Notes under the pieces: generated by a model
What the model saw: only the letters and a program-made list of their open reading frames with translations
Database searches by the model: none
Told to the model about the DNA's origin: nothing
From: G963720515 sp963720515
GTDB taxonomy: Bacteria; Actinomycetota; Thermoleophilia; Gaiellales; Gaiellaceae
DNA length: 64,000 nucleotides
Assembly (NCBI GenBank): GCA_963720515.1
Contig: OY970397.1
Span: forward strand, 124,001 to 188,000
Reading direction: 5' to 3'
Shown: piece after piece, positions 20,048 to 28,896 of the stretch
Position numbering within the stretch: position 1 is the first letter of the stretch
Layout: each line of letters starts with the position of its first letter
Translations under genes and position numbers: made by a program

Positions 20048-21010
20048 TCCTCGGGCTCGAGACCTCCTGCGACGAGACCGCGGCCGCGCTCGTCACGCGC
20101 GGCGGCGAGATCCGCGCGAGCGTCGTCGCCTCGCAGGCCGAGCTGCACGCGCGCTTCGGCGGCGTCGTCCCCGAGGTCGCGTCGCGCCGGCACCTCCAGC
20201 TCGTCGCGCCGGTCGTCGCCGAGACCCTGGCCGAGGCGGACGCGGACTGGGACGAGATCGAGGCGGTCGCGGTCACGCAGGGCCCGGGTCTCATCGGCGC
20301 GCTCCTCGTCGGCGTCTCCGCGGCGAAGGCGCTCGCGTGGTCGCGGCGGCTCCCGCTCATCCCCGTGGACCACCTGCACGGGCACGTGGCGGCGCTCTAC
20401 CTCGAGCCCGACGCGGTCGACCCGCCGTTTCTCTGCCTGCTCGCGACCGGCGGGCACACGCTGCTCCTCGACGTGGAGGACCGCTCCGGCTACCGGGTGC
20501 TCGGCTCGACGCTCGACGACGCCGCCGGCGAGGCGTTCGACAAGGGTGCGCGGCTCCTCGGGCTCGGCTATCCGGGAGGGGCGGCCCTGGACCGGCTGGC
20601 GCGGGAGGGTGACCCCGAGGCGTTCGTCTTCCCGGTCGCGAAGCTGCCCGGGCTCAACTTCTCGTTCTCCGGACTCAAGACCGCGCTCGTCTACCGCGTG
20701 CGCGACCTCGGGCCCAAGACGGTCGAGGCGCGGCGGGCCGACCTCGCCGCGTCCTACCAGCGGGCGATCGTGCGGGCGCCTCGTCGAGCGGACGGAGGCG
20801 GCGGCGCGGGAGACCGGCGCGCAGCGGATCGCCGTGGTTGGCGGCGTTGCGGCGAACTCCGAGCTGCGCGCCGCGCTTCCTGACGCCGCGCTCGCCCCGC
20901 TTCCCCTCTGCACCGACAACGCCGCGATGATCGCGTCCGCTGCGAGGTACCGCGCGCCGCTCGCGTTTCCCGACTATCTTGCGTTGGATGCGTACGCGTC
21001 CGCGGCGTAG
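20044..21010 (+). CDS. tsaD: tRNA N6-adenosine threonylcarbamoyltransferase TsaD (one frameshift)
   Basis: The catalytic ASKHA-family subunit that transfers threonylcarbamoyl to A37 of ANN-decoding tRNAs. It opens ILGLETSCDETAAALV. The metal-binding histidines lie in PVDHLHGHVAALYLE (HxxxH), then ATGGHTLLL and GEAFDKGARLLGLGYPGG. One extra C near 20779 breaks the frame after SYQRAIVRA; the continuation LVERTEAAARETGAQRIAVVGGVAANSELRAAL and CTDNAAMIA is in the next frame, and the corrected length is 321 aa. GTG at 20044 overlaps the rimI stop. Confidence 0.92.
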
Positions 21011-23630
21011 CTCACCGCGCCGTCGGCTGCCCCTCGTCCAGGCGGCCGGCCTCGCGCTCGTCGCCGCCCTCGCGGCCGGCCTGGCTTCGGCAACCCCGAT
21101 TCGGGGCGCCGGGGATAGCGCCGTGAACGTCGCGGCGGCGGCCTGGACGGACCTCTTCGGCGACCGGCCCGAGCCCGCTGCGGGCCAGCGGATGATCGTC
21201 GTCCTCGCGGCGCCGTCGCTCGCCGACCGGACGGCGCAGGCGCAGACGCCGCCGAACGAGGACCAGCAGAAGCGCTGGGTGGCCGAGGCCGAGGCCGGGC
21301 AGCGGCTCCTCATCGCGCGCCTCTCGCAGCGCGGCATCGAGATCAAGCCGATCCACACCTTCAGCCGGACGCTGAACGGCTTCTCGGCCGTGCTCGACGC
21401 CCGCGCGCAGGGCGAGCTCGAGCGCTCCGACGCGGTCGCGGGCGTCTTCCCCGCGCGCGCGGTCTACCCGGCCGGCCTCTCGGCGCAGGCGCTTTCGCTC
21501 CGCCAGCTCTCGGCCGGAAGCGGCCGGCGGCCGACCCTCGGGCTTCCCGGCTTCGACGGCAAGGGCGTCCGCATCGCGCTCCTCGACAGCGGCGTCCAGA
21601 TCGACCACCCGTCGCTCGGCGGCCGCGTCGCGCCGGGCATCGACCTCGTCGCGCGCGACCACCGCGCCGCGGCCGAGCCGAACCCGTCCGACCCGACGAG
21701 CGTCGAGTCGCACGGCACGCGCATGGCCGGCATCCTCGTCGGCAAGGACGGGCCGAGCGGCCTCGCCGGCCTCGTCCCCGAGGCGCGCGTGCTCCCGATC
21801 CGGATCCTCGGCTGGCAGAAGGCGGCCGACGGCTCCGACGCGCTCCTCGGGCGCGGCGACACCCTGATCGAAGGACTCGAGCGCGCGGTCGATCCCGACA
21901 ACGACGGCGACGTCTCCGACGCTGCGCGGATCGCGCTGGCCGCCGTCGTCGAGCCGTACGCCTCGTTCCCGGACTCGCCCGAGGCGCGCGCCGTCGCCGG
22001 CGCGACCTCGCTCGGCACGCTCGTCGTCGCCGCCGCGGGGAACGACGGCCGCGCGGGCCGCGGCTTCGGCACCGTCGGCGCCCCCGGCGGCGCGGCGCAG
22101 GCGCTCACGGTCGGCGCGCTCGACACGCGCACCGAGGCGCTCGCGGTCGCGACGTCGCTGAGCGTCGCCGGGGAGGAGAAGCTCGGCGCCGAGACGCCGG
22201 TGCTCGGCCTCCTCGCGCCGGCCGGAAAGCTCGGAGTCGTGAGCCTCACGGGCCCGAGCCTCGCCGAGCCGCAGCGCGACCCGGACGTTCTCGCCGACGG
22301 CGCGACCCTCGCCGACTTCTTCGATGCGAACGGCGTGAGCCGCGTGGCCGGCAAGGCCGTGCTCCTCCCGTCCGGGCGCGGCCTAGAGCCGCGTGTCCGG
22401 AACGCAGCGACCGCCGGCGCGGCCGCCGTGCTGATCGCGGGGAGCCGGCTCTCGGCCGGCTCGCTCGACCTCGACGAGACGGCCGTGTCACCCGCGATCG
22501 CCCTGCCCGGCGACGTCGGCCGCGGTGCGCTCGACGCGCTGTCGCGCGGTGACGACGTCACGATCTCCTTCGGCAGCGTCCGCCCGGTGGCGGGCACGAC
22601 GGCCGGCGAGGTGGCGCCGTTCTCCTCGGGGGGCATGGCCTTCGGCGGTCACGTGAAGCCCGAGCTCGTCGCGCCGGGCGTCGGCATCGCGACGACCGAC
22701 GCGGGCATGAACACCGACTCCACCGCGCGCTACGCGACCGCGACCGGCTCGAGCGTCTCGGCCGCGATCGTCGCCGGGACCGCGGCCGCCGTCTCGCAGG
22801 CGCGCCCCGGCCTCACGGTCGGCGAGCTCCGCAGCGTCCTCGTCGGGAGCGCGAAGCAGATTCTCCGGGACGGCGAGGCCGTGCCGGTGACCGTGCAGGG
22901 CGCGGGCGTCGTGGACGCTTCCGCAGCCGCGGCGGCCGAGGTGGCGGTCGAGCCGGCCGCGCTCACGTTCGGCCGCGTGGACTCGAGCGGCTGGCAGATG
23001 CAGCAGTCCGTGCGGATCCACAACCTCTCGACGCGCACGCTCGAGCTCGACTTCGGCATCGCGCGCGACCGCGCCGACGGCCCGGCGCTCCAGTTCGCCG
23101 CCTCGCCCGCGCACCTCTCGCTCGACGCGGGGGAGAGCGCGAGCGTCGCGTTCATCGCGAGCGGCTCCGGCCGGCTCTCCGGCGAGGCCGGAGGCGCGTT
23201 CGTCGTCTCGCCGCAGGACTCGCGCCCCGTGCGCGTCCCGTGGGCGGTCGGCTTCCGCGGCGCCGAGCCCTCGGCCCTCGTCGCCGAGGCGTCGTTCTCG
23301 CAGAAGTCGTTCTCGCCGTCGGACTCCGCGCCGTCGGTTCTCAGCTTCCGGATCGGGCAGGTCGGGGCCGACGGCGACGGCGAGTCGCTCGAGGCCGTGC
23401 AGCTCCTCGTGGCCGAGCTCCTGACCGCGAAGGGGAAGCCGGTCGGCGAGCTCGCGCGCCTCCACGACCTCCTTCCGGGCCGCTACGCGCTCGGTCTCAC
23501 GGGCCGCGGCCCAGCCGGAAAGACCCTCAAGCCGGGCCGCTACGTCCTCCGGCTCCGCGCGCATCCGCCCGCGGGCGACGTGAACGCACGTGCAACGGTC
23601 GTCGACGTGCCGTTTACTATCCGCCCGTAA
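20988..23630 (+). CDS. secreted subtilisin-like serine protease (S8) with PA insert
   Basis: An 880-aa extracellular protease. The N-terminal signal (LPLVQAAGLALVAALAAGLASA) is followed by a propeptide-like region (residues about 60-170) and the S8 catalytic domain: Asp in RIALLDSGVQIDHP, His in ESHGTRMAGIL, oxyanion Asn in VVAAAGNDG and Ser in ATGSSVSAAIVAGTAAAV. The usual GTS is GSS here, a conservative change. Between His and Ser lies a PA-like insert (residues about 420-510), as in C5a-peptidase-type subtilases. The C-terminal third is beta-sandwich (FN3-like). The start overlaps the tsaD 3' end by 23 bp, but the product is unrelated to t6A. Confidence 0.9.
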   Translation: MRTRPRRSSPRRRLPLVQAAGLALVAALAAGLASATPIRGAGDSAVNVAAAAWTDLFGDRPEPAAGQRMIVVLAAPSLADRTAQAQTPPNEDQQKRWVAEAEAGQRLLIARLSQRGIEIKPIHTFSRTLNGFSAVLDARAQGELERSDAVAGVFPARAVYPAGLSAQALSLRQLSAGSGRRPTLGLPGFDGKGVRIALLDSGVQIDHPSLGGRVAPGIDLVARDHRAAAEPNPSDPTSVESHGTRMAGILVGKDGPSGLAGLVPEARVLPIRILGWQKAADGSDALLGRGDTLIEGLERAVDPDNDGDVSDAARIALAAVVEPYASFPDSPEARAVAGATSLGTLVVAAAGNDGRAGRGFGTVGAPGGAAQALTVGALDTRTEALAVATSLSVAGEEKLGAETPVLGLLAPAGKLGVVSLTGPSLAEPQRDPDVLADGATLADFFDANGVSRVAGKAVLLPSGRGLEPRVRNAATAGAAAVLIAGSRLSAGSLDLDETAVSPAIALPGDVGRGALDALSRGDDVTISFGSVRPVAGTTAGEVAPFSSGGMAFGGHVKPELVAPGVGIATTDAGMNTDSTARYATATGSSVSAAIVAGTAAAVSQARPGLTVGELRSVLVGSAKQILRDGEAVPVTVQGAGVVDASAAAAAEVAVEPAALTFGRVDSSGWQMQQSVRIHNLSTRTLELDFGIARDRADGPALQFAASPAHLSLDAGESASVAFIASGSGRLSGEAGGAFVVSPQDSRPVRVPWAVGFRGAEPSALVAEASFSQKSFSPSDSAPSVLSFRIGQVGADGDGESLEAVQLLVAELLTAKGKPVGELARLHDLLPGRYALGLTGRGPAGKTLKPGRYVLRLRAHPPAGDVNARATVVDVPFTIRP

Positions 23631-23655
23631 CCCACCCCTTCACCAGGAGGCGAGC

Positions 23656-24930
23656 GTGACGTCCATCGAGGCCCCTTCGTCGTCGGAGCAGGCGAACCCG
23701 TGGGAGATGGCGCGCGAGCAGCTGCGGCGCACCGCCGGAACGTGCGGGATCTCAGACAGCATGTTGAACGTCCTTTCCGGCTGCAAGAAGGCCGTCGAGG
23801 TGTCCATCCCCGTGCGGATGGACGACGGCGAGGTGAAGGTTTTCACCGGGTTCCGCGTGACGCACAACGTGGCGCGCGGGCCGTCCAAGGGTGGGCTCCG
23901 CTACCACCCGGCCGTCACGATGGAGGAGACGAAGGCGCTCGCCATGTGGATGACGTGGAAGTGCGCCCTCATGGAGCTGCCGTTCGGCGGCGCGAAGGGC
24001 GGCGTCATCTGCAACCCGAAGGAGCTCTCCGTGCGCGAGCTCGAGGGGCTCACGCGCCGCTACACGACGGAGATCATCAACCAGATCGGGCCCGAGGTCG
24101 ACATCCCGGCGCCGGACGTCGGGACGAGCCCGCAGGTGATGGCGTGGATCTTCGACACGTACTCGATGAACAAGGGCTACTCGGTGCTCGGCGTCGTGAC
24201 GGGCAAGCCGCTCCACGTGGGCGGGTCGCTCGGGCGCGAGAAGGCGACCGGGCGCGGCGCCGGGTTCTGCACCCGCGAGGCGCTGCGGCGGAAGGGCCAC
24301 GGCGTCGAAGGCGCGCGCGTCGTCGTCCAGGGCTTCGGCAACGTCGGCCGTCACCTCGCCGAGCTCCTCGAGGAGGCCGGAGCCACCATCACCGGGCTCT
24401 CCGACTCCCAGGGCGGCATCCACAACCCGAACGGGATCAACGTGCTCGACGCCGTCAAGCACAAGGCCGACAACGGAAGCCTCGCGGGCTTCCCCGGGGC
24501 CGACGACGTGACGAACGAGGAGCTCCTCGTCCTCGACTGCGACGTCCTCGCCCCGTGCGCGCTCGAGCAGGCCATCACGAGCGACAACGCGGGCCAGGTG
24601 AAGGCGGCGATCGTGACGGAGGGCGCGAACGGCCCGGTGACGGTCGAGGCGGACGAGATCCTCGAGTCGAACGGCGTGCTCGTCCTCCCGGACGTGCTCG
24701 CGAACGCGGGCGGCGTGGTCGTCTCCTACTTCGAGTGGGTCCAGGGCCTCCAGGAGTACTTCTGGAAGGAGGAGGAGGTGAACGAGCGCCTGAACGACAT
24801 CATCACGCGCGCGTTCACCGAGACCTGGAACCGGCACGAGACGGACGGGATCACGATGCGCGAGGCCGCGTATGCGATCGCGGTCGGCCGCGTCGCCGAG
24901 GCCACGACCACCCGCGGGCTCTACCCATAG
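23656..24930 (+). CDS. gdhA: glutamate dehydrogenase (Glu/Leu/Phe/Val family)
   Basis: Oxidative deamination of glutamate to 2-oxoglutarate, or the reverse. It is 424 aa. Motifs are GLRYHPAVTMEETKALAMWMTWKCALMELPFGGAKGGV (substrate Lys and the catalytic Lys in PFGGAKGG), PAPDVGTSPQVMAWIFDTYS, GGSLGREKATGRG and the nucleotide-binding VVVQGFGNVG (GxGxxG). GTG at 23656 is chosen over the earlier TTG-type start because AGGAGG sits 5 nt upstream (23645-23650). Length and motifs place it with the hexameric NAD-type enzymes of about 420 aa. It is followed directly by a glutaredoxin-like gene. Confidence 0.95.
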   Translation: MTSIEAPSSSEQANPWEMAREQLRRTAGTCGISDSMLNVLSGCKKAVEVSIPVRMDDGEVKVFTGFRVTHNVARGPSKGGLRYHPAVTMEETKALAMWMTWKCALMELPFGGAKGGVICNPKELSVRELEGLTRRYTTEIINQIGPEVDIPAPDVGTSPQVMAWIFDTYSMNKGYSVLGVVTGKPLHVGGSLGREKATGRGAGFCTREALRRKGHGVEGARVVVQGFGNVGRHLAELLEEAGATITGLSDSQGGIHNPNGINVLDAVKHKADNGSLAGFPGADDVTNEELLVLDCDVLAPCALEQAITSDNAGQVKAAIVTEGANGPVTVEADEILESNGVLVLPDVLANAGGVVVSYFEWVQGLQEYFWKEEEVNERLNDIITRAFTETWNRHETDGITMREAAYAIAVGRVAEATTTRGLYP

Positions 24931-24932
24931 CC

Positions 24933-25166
24933 GTCACCGTCGTCCTCTACGGCGCGGAGGGCTGCCACCTCTGCGACGCCGCGCGTCGCGTGGTCGAGGG
25001 TGTGCGGGAGGAGACGCCGTTCGAGCTCGAAGTCGTCGACATCGCGGGCTCCGACGACCTCGAGGCGCGCTACCGCGAGCGCATCCCGGTGGTCGAGGTG
25101 GACGGCGTCGAGCGGTTCGTCTTCCACGTCCATCCGGACGCGCTTCGGCGACTCGTGACGCCGTAG
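24933..25166 (+). CDS. glutaredoxin-like (DUF836) protein
   Basis: About 78 aa: VTVVLYGAEGCHLCDAARRVVEGV, with a CxxC redox motif at the start of the first helix, then IPVVEVDGVERFVF (cis-Pro loop) and a C-terminal helix. This is the thioredoxin-fold DUF836 family, probably a small thiol-disulfide oxidoreductase. No canonical start codon lies in frame near the natural N-terminus; the first candidate codon after the gdhA stop is GTC, so either the start is unusual or one base is wrong here. It follows the gdhA stop with no gap. Confidence 0.7.
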   Translation, partial: VTVVLYGAEGCHLCDAARRVVEGVREETPFELEVVDIAGSDDLEARYRERIPVVEVDGVERFVFHVHPDALRRLVTP

Positions 25167-25259
25167 GGTCCGCACAAAGTCCCCCGTCCGCGCGGCGCCG
25201 AAGGGGCGTCAGTTCCCACCGCGCCTGGCAATGAGCGGCAGTTATGCTCTGTTACAAGC

Positions 25260-25920
25260 ATGACCGCGGGAATGATGATGACGGAGGGCCAGGCAGCGGG
25301 AACGGATCGCCTCACGGTAGGCGTCGCGGCCCGGCTCTCGCAGTACCTGCGCGTCCTCACCCAGTCCAAGAAGATGGGCAAGGAGCGCATCTCCTCCCAG
25401 GAGATCAGCGAGTACACGAACATCAACGCGACGCAGATCCGGCGCGATCTCTCCGCCTTCGGGAAGTTCGGCAAGCGCGGCGTCGGCTACAACGTGGACG
25501 CCCTCGGGGCGGAGATCCGCAAGATCCTCCGGACGCAGGGCCAGCACAACATCGCCCTCTTCGGCGCCGGCCGCCTCGGCCAGGCGATCGCGAACTCGAC
25601 CGTCTTCGCCGACCACGGCTTCAACATCGCCGTCGCGTTCGACACCGATCCGGACAAGGTCGGCGGGCCGATCGACGGGATGCACGTGATCGACTACGCG
25701 GCGCTCGGCGACGTGATCCGCGAGAAGAGCATCATCGTCGCGGTGCTCGCGGTGCCGGGCGATGCGGCCCAGAGCGTGGCCGACGACGTCGTGGACGCGG
25801 GGGTGAAGATCATCTTCAACTACACGGACGCGCTCCTCCACGTCCCGCAGGACGTGACCGTCCACACGACGAGCCCCGCCGTCGAGCTACTGCACGCGCT
25901 CTACTTCCACCTGACCTTAG
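25260..25920 (+). CDS. rex: redox-sensing transcriptional repressor Rex
   Basis: A repressor that senses the NADH/NAD+ ratio and controls respiratory and fermentative genes. An N-terminal winged helix (VAARLSQYLRVLTQ, SSQEISEYTNINATQIRRDLSAFGKFGKRGVGYNV) is followed by a Rossmann NADH-binding domain (IALFGAGRLGQAI, GxGxxG) and a C-terminal domain-swap helix (SPAVELLHALYFHLT). As written the frame runs on for over 200 unrelated codons, because CTGACCTTAG carries one T too many; removing it gives CTG ACC TAG and a 219-aa protein, the normal size. The stop overlaps the convergent gene's stop. Confidence 0.9.
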
Positions 25921-26411
25921 GGCACGTAGAACACGGCGTAGGACCAGTGCATCTCGCACGCTGCGGGCGCGCAGTACGGCGACATGTTGCGCTTCTCGAA
26001 CGTGATCGCGACGTTGCCGTTCGCGTAGCCGCCCGTGAACTTGTGGTCGATCTGCTGCGTGCGTGTCCCGCACGAGAAGTACGTGTGGCCCGAGTCTGCG
26101 TTGTAGCGGTACGTGACGTTCGAGTTGTAGGCGAAGAGCAGGCCGCCGTTGATCGAGACGTCGGGGCAGGTCTTGTACGTCACGTGGTCGAGGTAGGCGG
26201 TCGTGCGCGTCACCTTCCCGAAGTACGCAATCACCTCGAGCGTGAACGTCCCGTGGTTGTAGGTCGTGCTGCGGACCGAGCTCGATGTGCCGGCCTTGAG
26301 CGTGATCCAGTGGACCGGGCTCGAGTGCGGCGTTGCGGCCGGCGCGAGGACGAGCATCGCGACGGCCGCGACGAGTGCGGCGAGCAAGGGACGAGGGATG
26401 CGGCGGATCAT
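25917..26411 (-). CDS. secreted hypothetical protein
   Basis: A 164-aa protein with a signal peptide (RPLLAALVAAVAMLVLAPAATP). The mature part is beta-rich and Tyr/Thr-rich, with four cysteines (KTCPDV, FSCGT, PYCAPAACE), and ends SYAVFYVP. I do not recognise the family. ATG at 26411 has GGAGG about 6 nt upstream. It converges on rex with overlapping stop codons; the stop stays a stop with or without the suspected extra base in rex. It lies 39 bp downstream of the anti-sigma factor gene on the same strand. Confidence 0.7.
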   Translation of the reverse strand: MIRRIPRPLLAALVAAVAMLVLAPAATPHSSPVHWITLKAGTSSSVRSTTYNHGTFTLEVIAYFGKVTRTTAYLDHVTYKTCPDVSINGGLLFAYNSNVTYRYNADSGHTYFSCGTRTQQIDHKFTGGYANGNVAITFEKRNMSPYCAPAACEMHWSYAVFYVP

Positions 26412-26449
26412 CGAAGACCTCCTCTCGCCCTCCCGGGGGTGGCGCGATC

Positions 26450-27082
26450 TTACGACGTCTCGGCGATCACCGCGACCGGGCCGCTCGGGAGCGTGTCGAG
26501 GAAGTGGACGAGGACCGGCGGGACGCCTTCGGTGACGCGGATGTGCACGTCGCCGTTCTCGACCCGCGCGTCGTAGCCGCGCTGCCGCAGCTCGGCGGCG
26601 AGCGCCTCGGCCGGGCCCTGCACGTGGGCGAGTGTCGCCTGGGCGGCCTCTCCGCCGCCGGAGCTCGGCTGAGGCTCGAAGCCTCCCGCGGCGGCGCCCG
26701 CGGTCGAGCCCTCGGCCGCGTTGTCGTCCCCGGCGCCGAAGTTCGGGCCCTCCACGCCGGTCACGATGATCCCCGCCGCGACGCCGCCAAGGACGAGGGC
26801 GGCCGCGAGGATCGTCGCCAGTCGCCGGTGCGGGAACGTCATCCCGCGGATCCGGTCGGGCCCGGCCACGGGGAGCGCGCGGCGGATCGCCTCGCGCCGC
26901 TCGGGCGGGAGCTGGAGGAGCGCCGAGCTGCGGAGCGCGTCGCGGCCGGCCTCGACCTCGGCGAGCGAGGCGGCGCACTCCGGGCACGTCGCCAGGTGCG
27001 CCTCGATCTCACGGCGGCGCGTGCGATCGAGCTCGCCGTCGGCGAACTCGAGCAGGTCGAGCTCGTGGAGGTGCTCGCTCAT
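26450..27082 (-). CDS. anti-sigma factor with zinc-finger (zf-HC2) domain
   Basis: A 210-aa single-pass membrane protein. The N-terminal anti-sigma domain has the HxxxCxxC zinc motif (EIEAHLATCPECAASL), a basic linker, one membrane helix (LATILAAALVLGGVAAGIIVTGV), an extracellular Gly/Ala/Ser spacer and a small C-terminal domain (AAELRQRGYDARVENGDVHIRV). It probably binds and silences the sigma factor encoded just upstream, whose stop overlaps its start (ATGA at 27079-27082). The extracellular part would receive the signal. Confidence 0.88.
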   Translation of the reverse strand: MSEHLHELDLLEFADGELDRTRRREIEAHLATCPECAASLAEVEAGRDALRSSALLQLPPERREAIRRALPVAGPDRIRGMTFPHRRLATILAAALVLGGVAAGIIVTGVEGPNFGAGDDNAAEGSTAGAAAGGFEPQPSSGGGEAAQATLAHVQGPAEALAAELRQRGYDARVENGDVHIRVTEGVPPVLVHFLDTLPSGPVAVIAETS

Positions 27083-27633
27083 CGGTCCTTGGACTCCCGG
27101 TCGGCGGCTTCGGTTCCGAGCAGGCGAGCGAGCTCGGTCCGGCCGCGGAAGATGCGCGACTTGACGGTACCCACGGGCGTGTCCGTCGCCGAGGCCACCT
27201 CGTCGTAGGAGCAGCCGAGCAGGTCGGCGAGGAGGACGGCGGTGCGATACGGCTCCTCGAGCGCGTCGAGGGCCGCCTGGAGCTCGCCGGAGAGCTCCTG
27301 CTCGACGAAGCGGTCGCGCGGATCGGCGGCGTCCTCGGGGTCGAGCTCGCCCGACGGCGAGCCGCGGCGCGTGCGCTGGTCGTGGACTGCGTTCAGGCAG
27401 ATCCGGTAGAGCCACGTCGAGAAGAGCGAGCCGCCGCGGAACGAGCCGAGCCCGCGCCAGGCGCGGATGAACGCCTCCTGCACGGCGTCCTCGGCGTCCT
27501 CGCGCGATCCGAGCGACCGGGCCGCGAGCGAGAAGAGCTTGTTCGCGTGCCGCTCGACGAGGAGCTCGAACGCCACGCGGTCACCCCGCTGCGCACGCCG
27601 TACGAACTGTTCGTCAGGATCCCTGTCGGACAC
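27079..27633 (-). CDS. ECF-type RNA polymerase sigma factor
   Basis: 184 aa, sigma-70 group 4. Region 2: DRVAFELLVERHANKLFSLAARSLGSREDAEDAVQEAFIRAWRGL and STWLYRICLNAVHD. Region 4: LEEPYRTAVLLADLLGCSYDEVASATDTPVGTVKSRIFRGRTEL, a clear helix-turn-helix. It pairs with the zinc-finger anti-sigma factor by 4-bp overlap. The GTG start at 27633 is separated by only 2 bp from the divergent glycosyltransferase start, so each gene's ribosome-binding site lies inside the other's coding sequence unless one start is wrong. Confidence 0.92.
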   Translation of the reverse strand: MSDRDPDEQFVRRAQRGDRVAFELLVERHANKLFSLAARSLGSREDAEDAVQEAFIRAWRGLGSFRGGSLFSTWLYRICLNAVHDQRTRRGSPSGELDPEDAADPRDRFVEQELSGELQAALDALEEPYRTAVLLADLLGCSYDEVASATDTPVGTVKSRIFRGRTELARLLGTEAADRESKDR

Positions 27634-27635
27634 CG

Positions 27636-28883
27636 GTGAAGATTCTCCTCTGGCACGGATACCTCCTGGGCGGAACCGGCTCGAACGTCTACACGCGCGC
27701 GCTCGCCCGGGCCTGGTCGCGCCTCGGCCACGACGTCGTCGTCTTCTGCCAGGACCCGCACCCCGAGCGCTTCGACCTCGGCGGCGCGACGGTCGTGCGC
27801 CCCGACCTCGCGGGCGTGCCGCTCCCCGTCTTCGTGCTCGACCGCTACTCGGATCTCGAGCCGAAGCTCCTCCAGGACTGCACGCAGGCCGAGCGCGACG
27901 CGTTCGTCGAGCGGAACGCGAATGCCGTACGCGCGCACCTCCCGGCCGACCTCGTCTTCGCGAACCACGTGCTGCTCGGCGGCCCGGTGGGCGCTGCCGT
28001 TGGGACACCGTTCATCGTGAAAGCGCATGGCTCGGAGCTCGAGTTCTCGATGCGCGGGAACGAGGAGCTCGCCGCGTGGGCGCGCGAGACGCTCCTGCCG
28101 GCGCACGCCGTCCTCGCCGGTTCCGAGCACATCGAGCGGGTGCTCGCCGAGGTGCTCGGGCCCGGGCCGCACCTCGACCGCGTGCGGATCGTGCCGCCGG
28201 GCGTGGACACGGAGGAGCTGAAGCCCGAGCCGCGGGACGTGGCGCTCGAGCGGCTGCTCGACGAGGCCCGGCGCGACGCGCCGAACCCGGGGCGCGAGCA
28301 CGAGCGGCTCCCTGACGACGGGAACGCCGAGCGGCTCGCGGCCTTCCTCGCGGGCGAGCGGCCGACCGTTGTCTATGTCGGGAAGCTCTCGCGGGAGAAG
28401 GGCGTGCACCTCCTGCTCGACGCGCTCGCCGGGCTCGACGCGCGCGGGGTGATCGTCGGCTTCGGCCCGGAGCGGGACTCGCTCGAGGCGGCGGCCGGCG
28501 AGGACGTCCTCTTCACCGGGCCGCTCGAGCACCGCCATCTCGCGCACCTCTGGCCGCTCGCCGACGCGAGCGTCACGCCGTCCGTCTTCCCGGAGGCGTT
28601 CGGCATGGTGGCCGCGGAGGCCGCCGCGTGTGGGTCCCCGCCGCTCGTCGCGCGCCACTCGGGCCTGGCGGAGATCGCCGAGGCGCTCGAGGCCGAGTAT
28701 CCGCCCGACCTTCGCCACCTCGCGAGCTTCGCGCCGGGTGACGCCGGCGACCTGCGCGCGAAGCTCGGCGCGCTCCTGGCGCTCGACTCCCCGGATCGCG
28801 CGCGACTCGGCGCGGCGGCCCGCCGTGCGGCGGAACGGCACTTCGGGTGGGAGCGGATCGCGGCTTCAATACTTTCCCTTTGA
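27636..28883 (+). CDS. GT4-family glycosyltransferase
   Basis: A 415-aa retaining glycosyltransferase of the GT-B fold. N-terminal WHGYLLGGTGSNVYTRALARAW is the acceptor-side glycine loop. C-terminal GKLSREKGVHLLLDALA and PEAFGMVAAEAAACGSPPLVARHSGLAE hold the nucleotide-sugar E(x7)E motif. Donor and acceptor cannot be read from sequence. GTG at 27636 gives the natural start VKILLWHGYLL. It diverges from the ECF sigma gene with a shared CACCGGTG. The stop at 28881-28883 is followed closely by the YbdK-like gene. Confidence 0.87.
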   Translation: MKILLWHGYLLGGTGSNVYTRALARAWSRLGHDVVVFCQDPHPERFDLGGATVVRPDLAGVPLPVFVLDRYSDLEPKLLQDCTQAERDAFVERNANAVRAHLPADLVFANHVLLGGPVGAAVGTPFIVKAHGSELEFSMRGNEELAAWARETLLPAHAVLAGSEHIERVLAEVLGPGPHLDRVRIVPPGVDTEELKPEPRDVALERLLDEARRDAPNPGREHERLPDDGNAERLAAFLAGERPTVVYVGKLSREKGVHLLLDALAGLDARGVIVGFGPERDSLEAAAGEDVLFTGPLEHRHLAHLWPLADASVTPSVFPEAFGMVAAEAAACGSPPLVARHSGLAEIAEALEAEYPPDLRHLASFAPGDAGDLRAKLGALLALDSPDRARLGAAARRAAERHFGWERIAASILSL

Positions 28884-28889
28884 TACTTT
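28884..28889 (+). promoter_or_regulatory. -10-like box TACTTT upstream of the YbdK-type gene
   Basis: TACTTT begins right after the glycosyltransferase stop and lies 7 nt before the ATG at 28897. A second ATACTTTC copy sits at 28869-28876, 14 bp upstream. Confidence 0.4.
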
Positions 28890-28896
28890 CGGCCCC

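Noticed and set aside
25181..25259. Rex operator upstream of rex
   Set aside because: No TTGTGNNNNNNNNCACAA-like palindrome is present.
25921..26576. C-terminal extension of Rex by over 200 residues
   Set aside because: Caused by one extra T before the stop; the extension is the antisense of a secreted-protein gene.
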